A stretch of DNA of 9,539 nucleotides from Candidatus Heimdallarchaeota archaeon (GCA_022574115.1 JACZSS010000051.1:1-9539); one strand, 5' to 3'. Shown: positions 1 to 6,844, counted from the stretch's first letter. A program made the numbers and translations. The notes: generated by a model from the sequence alone, not told the origin.

Positions 1-414
1 AAAAGTGCCAACAATTCCTGATAAGAGGACTAGTAACAAGGCGTAATAAGTTGCTTCCTGATCCTTGATGAAGTAGCTACTGACAATCGATACAAGAAAT
101 ACTACTTGCGTTAAAACAAGTAGAGGCATGCTTAACCCGTCGACACCAACTGAAAAGGATATTCCAGCTTCAGCAATCCAGTCAGTTTTGTAGTGCATGA
201 CAAAGCCATCAACTTTGTCACCACTAACTCCAGAATAGATATTTCGGCCTATAAAATTGAAAAACCATAAATAAAAACTATATACGCTTGTGAGTAATAC
301 GATACCAGTGGTTGACCATTTAGCAATTGATGGATTAGATCTGCCTAATATATATACTGGTAAAGCTAGTATAATCGGGCTAAGTAGTAGAATTAATAAC
401 GGTTGAATAGCCAT
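1..414 (-). CDS. nuoM: NADH-quinone oxidoreductase subunit M, N-terminal part (cut by window edge)
   Basis: This is one of the antiporter-like proton-pumping subunits of the complex I membrane arm. Only the first 138 residues are visible, because the gene runs off the left edge. My translation begins MAIQPLLILLLSPIILALPV, a first membrane helix, followed by a second helix near residues 35-55. A polar external stretch comes next, then WIAEAGISFSVGVDGLSMPL at about residues 79-98. This last segment is the NuoM/ND4 signature (W-x-x-x-x-G-I-x-[FY]-x-x-G-x-D-G-[IL]-S-x-P-L) and it separates NuoM from NuoL and NuoN. The ATG at 412-414 has a GAGGT Shine-Dalgarno 6 nt upstream, which fixes the start. 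The gene follows nuoL on the same strand after an unusually long 225-nt gap. The catalytic Glu and Lys residues lie beyond the edge and cannot be checked. nuoN is expected further left. Subunit identity is secure. Confidence 0.9.
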   Translation of the reverse strand, partial: MAIQPLLILLLSPIILALPVYILGRSNPSIAKWSTTGIVLLTSVYSFYLWFFNFIGRNIYSGVSGDKVDGFVMHYKTDWIAEAGISFSVGVDGLSMPLLVLTQVVFLVSIVSSYFIKDQEATYYALLLVLLSGIVGTF

Positions 415-420
415 TCTCTT

Positions 421-426
421 ACCTCT
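421..426 (-). promoter_or_regulatory. Shine-Dalgarno site of nuoM
   Basis: The minus strand reads AGAGGT, 6 nt upstream of the nuoM ATG. It matches the archaeal anti-SD core (GGAGGTGA) and decides the nuoM start. An SD here implies that nuoM is translated from a leadered or polycistronic mRNA. Confidence 0.6.
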
Positions 427-456
427 AAGGTCTCTAGGCGGGGAAGAAGTTTTAGG

Positions 457-468
457 TTTTTTAATAAC
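457..468 (-). promoter_or_regulatory. Possible TATA box of a nuoM promoter
   Basis: The minus strand reads GTTATTAAAAAA, an AT-rich TATA-like element about 49 nt upstream of the nuoM ATG. A transcript starting about 26 nt downstream, near position 437, would carry a leader of roughly 23 nt that includes the SD site. A perfect 12-bp palindrome, CTTGATATCAAG (475-486), lies directly upstream where a regulator could bind. The match to TATA consensus is moderate, so this is tentative. Confidence 0.35.
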
Positions 469-474
469 ATTGAT

Positions 475-486
475 CTTGATATCAAG
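475..486. repeat. Perfect 12-bp palindrome CTTGATATCAAG, possible operator
   Basis: The sequence CTTGATATCAAG equals its own reverse complement. It lies just upstream of the possible nuoM TATA box, a position used by archaeal activators and some repressors. A second 12-bp palindrome with the same outer TTG-N4-CAA layout lies at 601-612. A function as a regulator binding site is inference only. Confidence 0.35.
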
Positions 487-576
487 GAACGAACTAAATT
501 AGTCGGTGGTGACTCATATCAGGCTAGATTAAAGTGTGTTTTTACAATTTTTTCAAGTTCTAGAAGAATAGATTTG

Positions 577-583
577 AAAAAAA
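577..583 (-). terminator. T7 tract, possible terminator after nuoL
   Basis: On the minus strand this is a run of seven T's about 57 nt past the nuoL stop. Archaeal intrinsic terminators are mainly U-rich tracts and often lack a hairpin. Termination here, even partial, would fit the long nuoL-nuoM gap and the separate promoter-like sequence ahead of nuoM. It could also be chance in an AT-rich gap. Confidence 0.3.
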
Positions 584-600
584 GATGGTAGGGATGATTT

Positions 601-630
601 TTTGGATCCAAAGTTTATCTTTGTAAACTT
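601..630. repeat. Adjacent palindrome and hairpin downstream of nuoL
   Basis: TTTGGATCCAAA (601-612) is a perfect 12-bp palindrome. Overlapping its edge, AAGTTTA (611-617) and TAAACTT (624-630) form a perfect 7-bp inverted repeat around a 6-nt loop. Together they lie 10-39 nt past the nuoL stop codon on the minus strand. They could be a 3'-end processing or stability hairpin, or a protein-binding site. No T-run directly follows the hairpin on the minus strand, so a simple hairpin-plus-U terminator is not supported. Confidence 0.4.
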
Positions 631-639
631 AATTTGAAT

Positions 640-2790
640 TTAAACAAATCGTACAAATGTAAATACAACTAATATTGTTGCTAAACTACCAGTCATTATT
701 CTTGCGTAATATGAAGTTTGACCTCTTTGAATTCGTCGGAATAAATATCCCCCTTGTCGAATCTGAATTCCGGTCTTATCTACAGTTCCGTCAATCCATT
801 CATTATCAAATGTATCGGACATATCCGCCAATCGATGTGATCCATTTGTTATGAAACTATCGATAATGAAAGCATCAATTACTTCCACATCAATCTTTTG
901 GAAGAAATCTCCGATACCCATAACTGGTCCCTCTGCAACCCACAAGATCGCTTGATCTACACCAAATCTGTTGGTAATTACCTTTTCAGCTGATATAACT
1001 AATGGTCTCGTTCTCATCCAATCCAAGCGTTTGTTACCATAGACAGCATACGCAAAACTAATACCAATTAATCCCACAACTGTTGGAAAGATTGCTGCTA
1101 TCGGGTCAAATTCTCCTCCATGTGAATGAAATAATGTACCGAGGGCATATTCAAAGTTCCAATAATCATTTCGGCTTCCGTCTACATCGATGATTGTTCC
1201 GATTGTCCACCATAGAGATTCAATAACTACAAGAGAGGCAAGAATTACCAGGGATATTCGCATTCGAATACCGGTTTTGGTTGGATGGACATGGTCCTTG
1301 TCATATCGGGGTTCGCCATGAAAAACCAGGAGGAACAATTTAGTGGAATAAAAAGCAGTAAGTCCTGCGGTCAACACTGCAATGAGGTACGCAACTTCAC
1401 CAAGCACGATTTCGTCGTTATTTTGAAGAGCCAATAAAACTGCATCTTTTGACCAAAAACCGTTCATAAGCGGAACACCAGATAAACCGAGTAAACCGAT
1501 GAGCATCGTCCAATACGTATAAGGCATATACCGCTTCAGTCCACCCATCTTGGTCATCTCATTACTGTGAACTGAATGAATTACAGCACCAGCGCACAAA
1601 AATAATAATGACTTAAATGTAGCATGAGATATCAAATGAAACATACCAGCAGTTAATCCACCCGCTCCCATAGCCAGTGCAATGTAGCCAAGCTGTGAAA
1701 TGGTGGAAAACGCAAGAACTTTCTTGATATCAGTTGCTGTAAGTGCCATTAGTCCACCTGCAAGCGCAGTTATTACTCCGATCCACACGATAGCGTTTGC
1801 CGCATTGAATGAGTTAGAATTCAATCCGAATTCAGCAATAACCCCTGAAAGTTTACCGTCTGATAGATTAATTATTGGCTTACCATCAGCATGAACATAG
1901 AATAGGTAATAGTTCCTTGCTATCAGGAATAAGCCTGCCTTGACCATGGTTGATGAATGTAGCAAGGCTGAAACTGGTGTCGGTCCTTCCATCGCTTCTG
2001 GTAACCAGCCAAACAATGGAAATTGAGCACTTTTGCCAATTGCACCACCGAAGATGAGCAATGCAGGAACAATAAAATCATTAAACCTAAGATCGCCGTG
2101 TTCCATCATTTCTGCTAAATCCAAATAACTAAGAGTTGCACTTCCAGTAGCTTCCAAGGTTTTATTCCAAATGATGGCAATTCCAATGAGGAATGATACA
2201 TCTCCAATCTTATTATACAAAAATGCCTTTTTAGCAGCGGAAGCTGCACTTCGTTTTTGCCAATAAAATCCAATAAGTAAATAGGAACTAAAACCTAGTA
2301 ATTCCCAGAAAATAAATGCCATGAATAAATTACTTGCGAGTACAAATCCAAGCATAGACCCAGTGAAGAAATTCATCGTCCCGAAAAATCTGGTGTAAGC
2401 TGGATCTTGTGTCATATATTCTGATGCGTAAAAATGAATGACAGTAGCAATTGTTGTGAGAAGAACTAAGAATACCACACTAAGTGGATCTAGTAAAATC
2501 CCCCATTTGAACGAGCCGCTGACACTGGGCAGGAAATCAAATTCCTGGTTAACATGTCCGATCGTAGATTTGTGAGTTACCTTCTCTTTGAAAAATTGAA
2601 CTAGGACAACCAAAGAAACAATCCATGATCCGGCTAGACCAGCAACCCCTAAACTTCCAGTAAACTTTTCGGAATATTTTTTATCTCCTTTTATCTCAAA
2701 AAGACTCATTAATAGCAACGTAATACCGGTAATGAATGGGATTGCAATGGTGGCCCACGCAAGATTGGCAAGGACTATATCGGATACCAT
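640..2790 (-). CDS. nuoL: NADH-quinone oxidoreductase subunit L
   Basis: This is the distal antiporter-like proton-pumping subunit of complex I, 716 aa, in the usual range for long NuoL proteins. The proton-path residues are present: Glu163 in FWELLG, Lys253 in IGKSAQFPLFGWLPEAMEGP, His278 and Lys284 in LLHSSTMVKAG, His385/His389/Lys393 in HLISHATFKSLLF, and Lys448 in NGFWSKDA, the equivalent of the E. coli Lys399 region. The N-terminal half carries the usual series of membrane helices. After about residue 580 come the polar segment of the lateral (HL) helix region and a final membrane helix at about 697-714 (SLATILVVFTFV). The start ATG lies 1 nt after the nuoK stop, with a strong GGAGGAG site 10 nt upstream, inside nuoK. 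Nothing suggests damage; all pumping residues are retained, so the subunit should be active. Confidence 0.97.
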   Translation of the reverse strand: MVSDIVLANLAWATIAIPFITGITLLLMSLFEIKGDKKYSEKFTGSLGVAGLAGSWIVSLVVLVQFFKEKVTHKSTIGHVNQEFDFLPSVSGSFKWGILLDPLSVVFLVLLTTIATVIHFYASEYMTQDPAYTRFFGTMNFFTGSMLGFVLASNLFMAFIFWELLGFSSYLLIGFYWQKRSAASAAKKAFLYNKIGDVSFLIGIAIIWNKTLEATGSATLSYLDLAEMMEHGDLRFNDFIVPALLIFGGAIGKSAQFPLFGWLPEAMEGPTPVSALLHSSTMVKAGLFLIARNYYLFYVHADGKPIINLSDGKLSGVIAEFGLNSNSFNAANAIVWIGVITALAGGLMALTATDIKKVLAFSTISQLGYIALAMGAGGLTAGMFHLISHATFKSLLFLCAGAVIHSVHSNEMTKMGGLKRYMPYTYWTMLIGLLGLSGVPLMNGFWSKDAVLLALQNNDEIVLGEVAYLIAVLTAGLTAFYSTKLFLLVFHGEPRYDKDHVHPTKTGIRMRISLVILASLVVIESLWWTIGTIIDVDGSRNDYWNFEYALGTLFHSHGGEFDPIAAIFPTVVGLIGISFAYAVYGNKRLDWMRTRPLVISAEKVITNRFGVDQAILWVAEGPVMGIGDFFQKIDVEVIDAFIIDSFITNGSHRLADMSDTFDNEWIDGTVDKTGIQIRQGGYLFRRIQRGQTSYYARIMTGSLATILVVFTFVRFV

Positions 2791-2791
2791 C

Positions 2792-3124
2792 TTACGATGT
2801 CTCCTCCTCTCTTAAACTAAATATATTTGAAACTGTTATCTCTCCAAAATTTCTGTAAACAGACAAAAAGATAGCCAGGCCAATGGCTGCTTCCGCAGCA
2901 GCAATACCAATTATAATAAAAACAAATACCCATCCTTCTTGATCACTGGCTACCCCAAAAAGACCATTGAAAGCCATGATTGATATATTTGTGGCATTTA
3001 ACATAATTTCAACCGAAATTAAAATTCGAACTGCGTTTCTTTGTGTTAATACTCCAAATAACCCCGCACAAAACATAAATGCGCTTAAGGCCAAAAAATA
3101 TTCTACCGGAATGCTGAATGCCAT
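2792..3124 (-). CDS. nuoK: NADH-quinone oxidoreductase subunit K
   Basis: This is the small membrane subunit (110 aa) that helps link quinone reduction to proton pumping. It has three hydrophobic helices, at about 7-27, 31-55 and 64-90. The two buried glutamates of the family are present: Glu39 in SVEIMLNATN (E. coli Glu36) and Glu78 in GIAAAEAAIGLA (E. coli Glu72). Length and helix layout match NuoK/ND4L. Its ATG overlaps the nuoJ stop by 1 nt (TAATG), a translational coupling junction, and nuoL begins 1 nt after its stop. Only a weak purine-rich SD-like stretch (CAGAGGC) precedes the start, consistent with reinitiation from nuoJ. The C-terminal tail after the last helix is acidic and ordinary. 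Identification is firm. Confidence 0.97.
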   Translation of the reverse strand: MAFSIPVEYFLALSAFMFCAGLFGVLTQRNAVRILISVEIMLNATNISIMAFNGLFGVASDQEGWVFVFIIIGIAAAEAAIGLAIFLSVYRNFGEITVSNIFSLREEETS

Positions 3125-3768
3125 TATGAAGCCTCTGATTTTAATATTTGGGCCTTCATTTCATCGCTCAATTCCTCAATGTCCCACTCTCTGATGGCCA
3201 ATTTGACAGATCCTAGCAATGCCGCAAGCAGTAATAATCCCAGAAATGGAATGACTGGACCAAAATTGTCCCACAGGAATAAAGTATAATTTTCGGTAAT
3301 CTCAAAGGCGCCTGCGACGTTTTCATCTCCGTAAACAGGAATCCTTGAGTCACCAAGTACATTTGGTGTTCCACCACCTGCTTCACGTAGATAATCTGGC
3401 TTATCCACCGTATCTAATATTAACACGATCATGTTAACAGCTAATACCAAAAAAATAATCAACTGCATCCATGTGGCTCGTAAGAACTTACTAAGCGTAT
3501 TTGGAAAGGGAGCATCATCATGTTCTGTTAACAGCACTGCAAATAACAGCAAAACAGCTATTCCACCAGCATAAATCGAGATTTGGAAGGCGAAAATGAT
3601 TTCAGAGTTAGCCAAAAGAAATGTTACCGCGACACCAACTAACATCATTATGAGCCAATATGTGGATTGCATAACTTTCTCAACAGTTATTACCATGAAC
3701 ATGCAAATGATGATGTATATAGCGGTTAAGATGAAGGTTATTTGAAGTGGATCTTCATAAAAAGCCAT
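3124..3768 (-). CDS. nuoJ: NADH-quinone oxidoreductase subunit J
   Basis: This is the membrane subunit (214 aa) at the heel-side junction of the complex I membrane arm. It has five helices, at about 10-30, 35-53, 59-80, 100-119 and 172-192. The third helix carries the family signature FQISIYAGGIAVLLLFAVLL (61-80), the segment that changes conformation in other complex I structures. A polar external loop of about 50 residues (120-168) joins helices 4 and 5, and the C-terminus is a charged cytosolic tail. Length is normal for single-copy NuoJ. The ATG has a strong GAGGAGGA site 7 nt upstream that overlaps the end of nuoH. The gap to nuoH is 2 nt, so there is no room for nuoI. It overlaps nuoK by 1 nt. 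Confidence 0.95.
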   Translation of the reverse strand: MAFYEDPLQITFILTAIYIIICMFMVITVEKVMQSTYWLIMMLVGVAVTFLLANSEIIFAFQISIYAGGIAVLLLFAVLLTEHDDAPFPNTLSKFLRATWMQLIIFLVLAVNMIVLILDTVDKPDYLREAGGGTPNVLGDSRIPVYGDENVAGAFEITENYTLFLWDNFGPVIPFLGLLLLAALLGSVKLAIREWDIEELSDEMKAQILKSEAS

Positions 3769-3770
3769 AC

Positions 3771-4922
3771 TTATGTCCTCCTCGAAAAAGCCTGTACTTC
3801 TGGATCAATTCCCAGGATGAATAAAGTTGAAATTAAGGCAATTGGTAACATAATCTTCCAACCCAGTGTTAAGAGTTGATCGATTCTAAATCTAGCTAAT
3901 GCAGATCTGAACCAAGCTGCAACAAAAACAAGGAGGTAAATCTTTGCAGTCATCGTGACAAATTGGACCCCTAGATTTGTCCTAAATCCCTTTGCAAAAT
4001 CTGGAGAAATAATCTCATTTCCAAAAATTTCTACACCACCAAGGGGTATTGGAATAGGATCATATCCACCCAAGAATAAGTAAATGAAGAGTAATGAGTT
4101 GATAAAAAGATGTAGATATTCAGTCATCATAATTAAGCCGTATCTCCAACCTGTAAACTCGGTTCGGGGACCCATGACTAATTCTGCCTCTGCTTCTGGA
4201 ATGTCAAAGGGAATTCGTTCAGTTTCAGCATATCCCGCAACAAAGAAAATCACCCCTGCGATCAGGCCAAACCCCCAATATCTAAAGAGAAACCATCCAT
4301 TTTCCATTTGATCTTCGGTGATTTCGAGAAGAGAAAATGATCCAACAACTGCTAAGATGCCAATGACAGAAATAAACATAGGGATTTCGTAGGCAATTAA
4401 CTGTCCTGCGCTTCTGAATCCGCCAAGTAAAGCATATTTGGAATTTGATGCCCACCCCCCCACCATCATCATCGGAGGAAAAACTGAAAAAATAGCAAAA
4501 ATGTAGAGGATGCCGATCGAAAAATTACCCGCTATTAATCCCTGGCTTCCCCATGGGAGTGGCGCGAAACTTAAAATGGCCGTAACTGAAATAATCATTA
4601 CTGATATAAAAAATCCAACTCGATCAGCTCCAGCAGGTCTCAAATCCTCTTTAATGATTAACTTAAGTAAATCTGCAGGGATCTGCAAAACACCCCATTT
4701 ACCCACATACATTGGACCTCTACGACCTTGCTGTCGAGCCATGACTTTACGCTCCACCCATGGAGCTATTAGTTGATTAATCATAATGTAGTTTGCCAAT
4801 AGGAAGCTGCCTATCAGAATCAACGTTGCACTACTCGGATCCCATCTCTCCCCAGTTATGAAATCGAAAAGATCACTAAATGGTAAACCAGGATCATGTG
4901 GTTCAGGCGGATCATGTGCCAT
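3771..4922 (-). CDS. nuoH: NADH-quinone oxidoreductase subunit H
   Basis: This membrane subunit forms the quinone-binding chamber where the peripheral and membrane arms meet (383 aa). Visible signatures, in order, are ERKVMARQQGRRGP (57-70), GWASNSKYALLGGFRSAGQL (155-174) with YEIP just after, and the charged loop ETERIPFDIPEAEAELV (233-249), whose acidic residues feed the quinone-site proton path. TEF and MMTEYLH follow, and FRIDQLL (345-351) comes near the C-terminus. About eight membrane helices are seen. It is the first gene of the H-J-K-L cluster. No Shine-Dalgarno precedes the ATG, and a TATA-like element lies about 29 nt upstream, so a leaderless start is likely. The N-terminal 30 residues are polar and Pro-rich. 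The family usually has ETNR where this protein has ETER. Identification is firm. Confidence 0.97.
   Translation of the reverse strand: MAHDPPEPHDPGLPFSDLFDFITGERWDPSSATLILIGSFLLANYIMINQLIAPWVERKVMARQQGRRGPMYVGKWGVLQIPADLLKLIIKEDLRPAGADRVGFFISVMIISVTAILSFAPLPWGSQGLIAGNFSIGILYIFAIFSVFPPMMMVGGWASNSKYALLGGFRSAGQLIAYEIPMFISVIGILAVVGSFSLLEITEDQMENGWFLFRYWGFGLIAGVIFFVAGYAETERIPFDIPEAEAELVMGPRTEFTGWRYGLIMMTEYLHLFINSLLFIYLFLGGYDPIPIPLGGVEIFGNEIISPDFAKGFRTNLGVQFVTMTAKIYLLVFVAAWFRSALARFRIDQLLTLGWKIMLPIALISTLFILGIDPEVQAFSRRT
3776..3783 (-). promoter_or_regulatory. Shine-Dalgarno site of nuoJ
   Basis: The minus strand reads GAGGAGGA, 7 nt before the nuoJ ATG and embedded in the last codons of nuoH. It is one of the strongest ribosome sites in the window and supports the chosen nuoJ start. 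A similar GAGGAG site inside nuoK (2801-2810) serves nuoL. Confidence 0.65.
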
Positions 4923-4945
4923 TCAAGTTCGGAAGAATTTCGTGA

Positions 4946-4956
4946 TAACTTAAATT
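4946..4956 (-). promoter_or_regulatory. Possible TATA box of the nuoH-J-K-L transcript
   Basis: The minus strand reads CAATTTAAGTT, centred about 29 nt upstream of the nuoH ATG. Transcription would then begin at or within a few nt of the ATG, fitting the absence of an SD. An imperfect dyad, CTGT-TATG-ACAG (4965-4976), lies just upstream and could be a regulator site. The TATA match is only moderate. Confidence 0.35.
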
Positions 4957-5115
4957 GTATCATGCTGTTATGACAGATCGATGTTGAGATGTGGTTTTGT
5001 GGGACTTTGATTGTCTAGAAAATCACCCATCCATTAATCCATTTTCAATTTGATAAACGATATTGGCTGTCTGATCAGTTTAAAATTCATCTTGAGTTTA
5101 CGAGTTTTTAACAAG

Positions 5116-5124
5116 TATAATATA
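5116..5124 (+). promoter_or_regulatory. TATA box of the small GTPase gene
   Basis: TATAATATA, preceded by a purine-rich BRE-like AACAAG, is the best archaeal TATA box in the window. Its centre is 28 nt upstream of the ATG at 5148, so transcription should begin almost exactly at that ATG (leaderless). The in-frame ATG at 5130 is only 6 nt from the box and would lie upstream of the predicted transcript start. Confidence 0.6.
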
Positions 5125-5147
5125 ATCAAATGTTGGGAACTTTTTAT

Positions 5148-5687
5148 ATGACTGAACGACCAACGCTCCACAAAATAGCAATTCTTGGGACTCCGCGTTC
5201 TGGGAAAACAACTCTGATGGTGAGATTAGCAAAAGGTTTAGTAGATCCAGCAATTCAATCCACGCGAGGTATCGACTTCCACCTCGTCAATGTTAGCACT
5301 CCTAATAATTTAAAATTACAGATTTGGGACTTGGCTGGTCAGGATCTCTACAGAAACTCGGGAATATTTGATGATATGGTCTGGGGTTCATCTGCCTTTT
5401 TATTTTGCTATAATGCCAGCGATGCCAGTTCCATCGAAAAAATTGATAAATGGATCGGTGTCGCTAGAAATCATAAGAAATTTGACAAAACTCTCAAGTA
5501 TCTAATTGGTCTCAAAGCGGATTTGGTAGATACTGGCCAGCAAATTGCATTAAACAAATTAGTGGAAAAATACATGTCTGACCCTGAACTAAACATCAAA
5601 CACATTATTTGTAGTGCTCATGGCGATATGAATATCAACGAACTCTTAGAAGAATTATCTGAGGATTTATCGAATCTCGAAATTTAG
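5148..5687 (+). CDS. Ras/Rab-like small GTPase
   Basis: This is a single-domain small GTPase of 179 aa, a likely GTP-dependent switch. Motifs are G1/P-loop GTPRSGKTT (14-22), a switch I region with Thr39 in STRGIDFHLV, G3 WDLAGQD (60-66) with the catalytic Gln65, G4 at IGLKADL (120-126) and G5 at CSAHGD (155-160). G4 has Leu122 where Asn is usual (NKxD becomes LKAD), and G5 is SAH rather than SAK. This may weaken guanine contacts. There is no C-terminal cysteine, so lipid anchoring like that of eukaryotic Rab/Ras is unlikely. I start at 5148 because of the TATA box position; an ATG at 5130 would add six residues. Its stop overlaps by 4 nt that of the convergent membrane protein, which may be its partner. 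Exact Rab/Ras/Arf family assignment is uncertain. Confidence 0.93.
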   Translation: MTERPTLHKIAILGTPRSGKTTLMVRLAKGLVDPAIQSTRGIDFHLVNVSTPNNLKLQIWDLAGQDLYRNSGIFDDMVWGSSAFLFCYNASDASSIEKIDKWIGVARNHKKFDKTLKYLIGLKADLVDTGQQIALNKLVEKYMSDPELNIKHIICSAHGDMNINELLEELSEDLSNLEI

Positions 5688-6844
5688 TTTGCACTGTATC
5701 CAAAAGCAATGAGTAAATCATTCTTTGCCTCTATTTTCTGTTCCTCACTAATTCCCATACCTTCGGCCAACGTTTTACCATACTTCTCAACTATCGTGTC
5801 AGCATATCGTTGAATTGCACTTTCTAAATAACTTGATTTCTTATCAGTGATCAGAATTAAACCAATAGTTTCACCAGAATTGACTAAACCTCGAAATTCA
5901 AGTAAAATCTCTTTTTCGTAGAATCCGATCTGTTTAACCTGTGTTGATACCTTGAATGCTTCACCCATTATGGCAGTAATAGCTGTAATAGCCCCTGATA
6001 TTAATGGTAACTCTGTGTTCATTTTCTCATTGGGATTAAAATCGTATTGAAGTATTGGGATACCTGTCTCATAAATCAATAAGAGAGTGTTAAGCTTTTG
6101 AGGTTGAAGAAATGCAATTTCCCGTGACCTGGTATAGGCCACTGTTATGAGGAATATACCAACGGAAACCAGTAAATACCCAACAATTTCAGATGCCCAT
6201 GTGCCCAATTCTGGCTCGTCAAGTCCGTCAACTAAAACAACCCCAATTATCCCAAATAATGGTCCTATGAAAAACATGAAGACACCCCCGATTCTCATAA
6301 TTTTGATTTGCAAAATTTGACGGGGATCAAATGCATGTTTGGAACTTTTGATTAATTCCTTTTGAGTCCAATATCCAGCCAAAAGTACTGTCGGAAAAAT
6401 AGCCAGACTAGTAATTGGAGACCATCTCATGGTGGTTAAGTCACCAACAACTACGATAGTGGAAGAAATCGCAATGTCGTTGAACAATCCGGAAATAGCT
6501 ATAAAAATTGCAGCTCCGATTGTTGCGGTTGCAACCCCAACCTTTGTTGCTTCTACTTGTCCTTCAAAGGAATCAATAAACAGGATGAATAAGCTGGGAA
6601 CGAGTACAGATCCTATTATATTCCAGGTTGCAATCAGATTAATCCCTGTATCAGAAACATTAAGCAATATCGGGAGGATTAGCAGGAAATTGGTCACTGC
6701 CCAAGAAGACATCAACATCGTGATATACAGAACTATGCTGATCCTTGAATATCTGTACAATCTAATTGAAACAATAATCAATAAAAATGCAAAAACCGCA
6801 TTGGCCCCATGAGAAATCAAAAATGCGTTGCTAAGAGTACTCAA
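5684..6844 (-). CDS. Membrane protein with about 7 helices and a longin/roadblock-like C-terminal domain
   Basis: I do not recognise a named family. Residues 1-240 hold about seven hydrophobic segments (near 10-28, 36-60, 71-93, 102-121, 144-159, 183-206, 217-237), an arrangement like the 7-helix sensor regions of archaeal signalling proteins. Residues 250-360 look cytosolic and follow a beta-beta-alpha-beta-beta-beta-alpha order: LNTLLLIYETGIPILQYDF, a helix at 279-297, VKQIGFYEKEILLEF, TIGLILITDK, and a long helix at 337-360. That order, with the turn Gly-Ile-Pro after the first strand, resembles longin or roadblock/LC7 domains, which bind small GTPases. The start appears to be TTG at 6842-6844: there is no ATG until about residue 43, and an in-frame TAG lies 18 nt upstream of the TTG. 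The gene ends inside the stop of the convergent GTPase gene, which fits a receptor-to-GTPase link. Domain calls rest on pattern only. Confidence 0.85.
   Translation of the reverse strand: MSTLSNAFLISHGANAVFAFLLIIVSIRLYRYSRISIVLYITMLMSSWAVTNFLLILPILLNVSDTGINLIATWNIIGSVLVPSLFILFIDSFEGQVEATKVGVATATIGAAIFIAISGLFNDIAISSTIVVVGDLTTMRWSPITSLAIFPTVLLAGYWTQKELIKSSKHAFDPRQILQIKIMRIGGVFMFFIGPLFGIIGVVLVDGLDEPELGTWASEIVGYLLVSVGIFLITVAYTRSREIAFLQPQKLNTLLLIYETGIPILQYDFNPNEKMNTELPLISGAITAITAIMGEAFKVSTQVKQIGFYEKEILLEFRGLVNSGETIGLILITDKKSSYLESAIQRYADTIVEKYGKTLAEGMGISEEQKIEAKNDLLIAFGYSAN

Noticed and set aside
403..591. Plus-strand open frame of 62 codons across the nuoM start and the nuoL-nuoM gap
   Set aside because: It starts with TTG inside antisense nuoM, has no promoter or SD, and has low-complexity basic composition. 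It overlaps the regulatory-looking gap.
1700..1894. Plus-strand open frame inside nuoL
   Set aside because: It is fully antisense to a conserved part of nuoL, including the region around the proton-path helices; it is a shadow frame.
2967..3194. Plus-strand open frame antisense to nuoK and nuoJ
   Set aside because: Both minus-strand genes are confidently identified, and this frame has no start signals.
4084..4311. Plus-strand open frame inside nuoH
   Set aside because: It is antisense to the conserved ETERIPFD loop of NuoH and is a shadow frame.
4510..4776. Plus-strand open frame inside nuoH
   Set aside because: It is antisense to the ERKVMARQQGRRGP region of NuoH and lacks start signals.
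6429..6812. 127-codon plus-strand frame antisense to the 7-helix protein
   Set aside because: It is long, but Thr/Ile/Ala-rich in the manner of a reverse-strand image of membrane helices, with no SD or TATA box. The minus-strand frame gives a sensible membrane protein plus folded domain.
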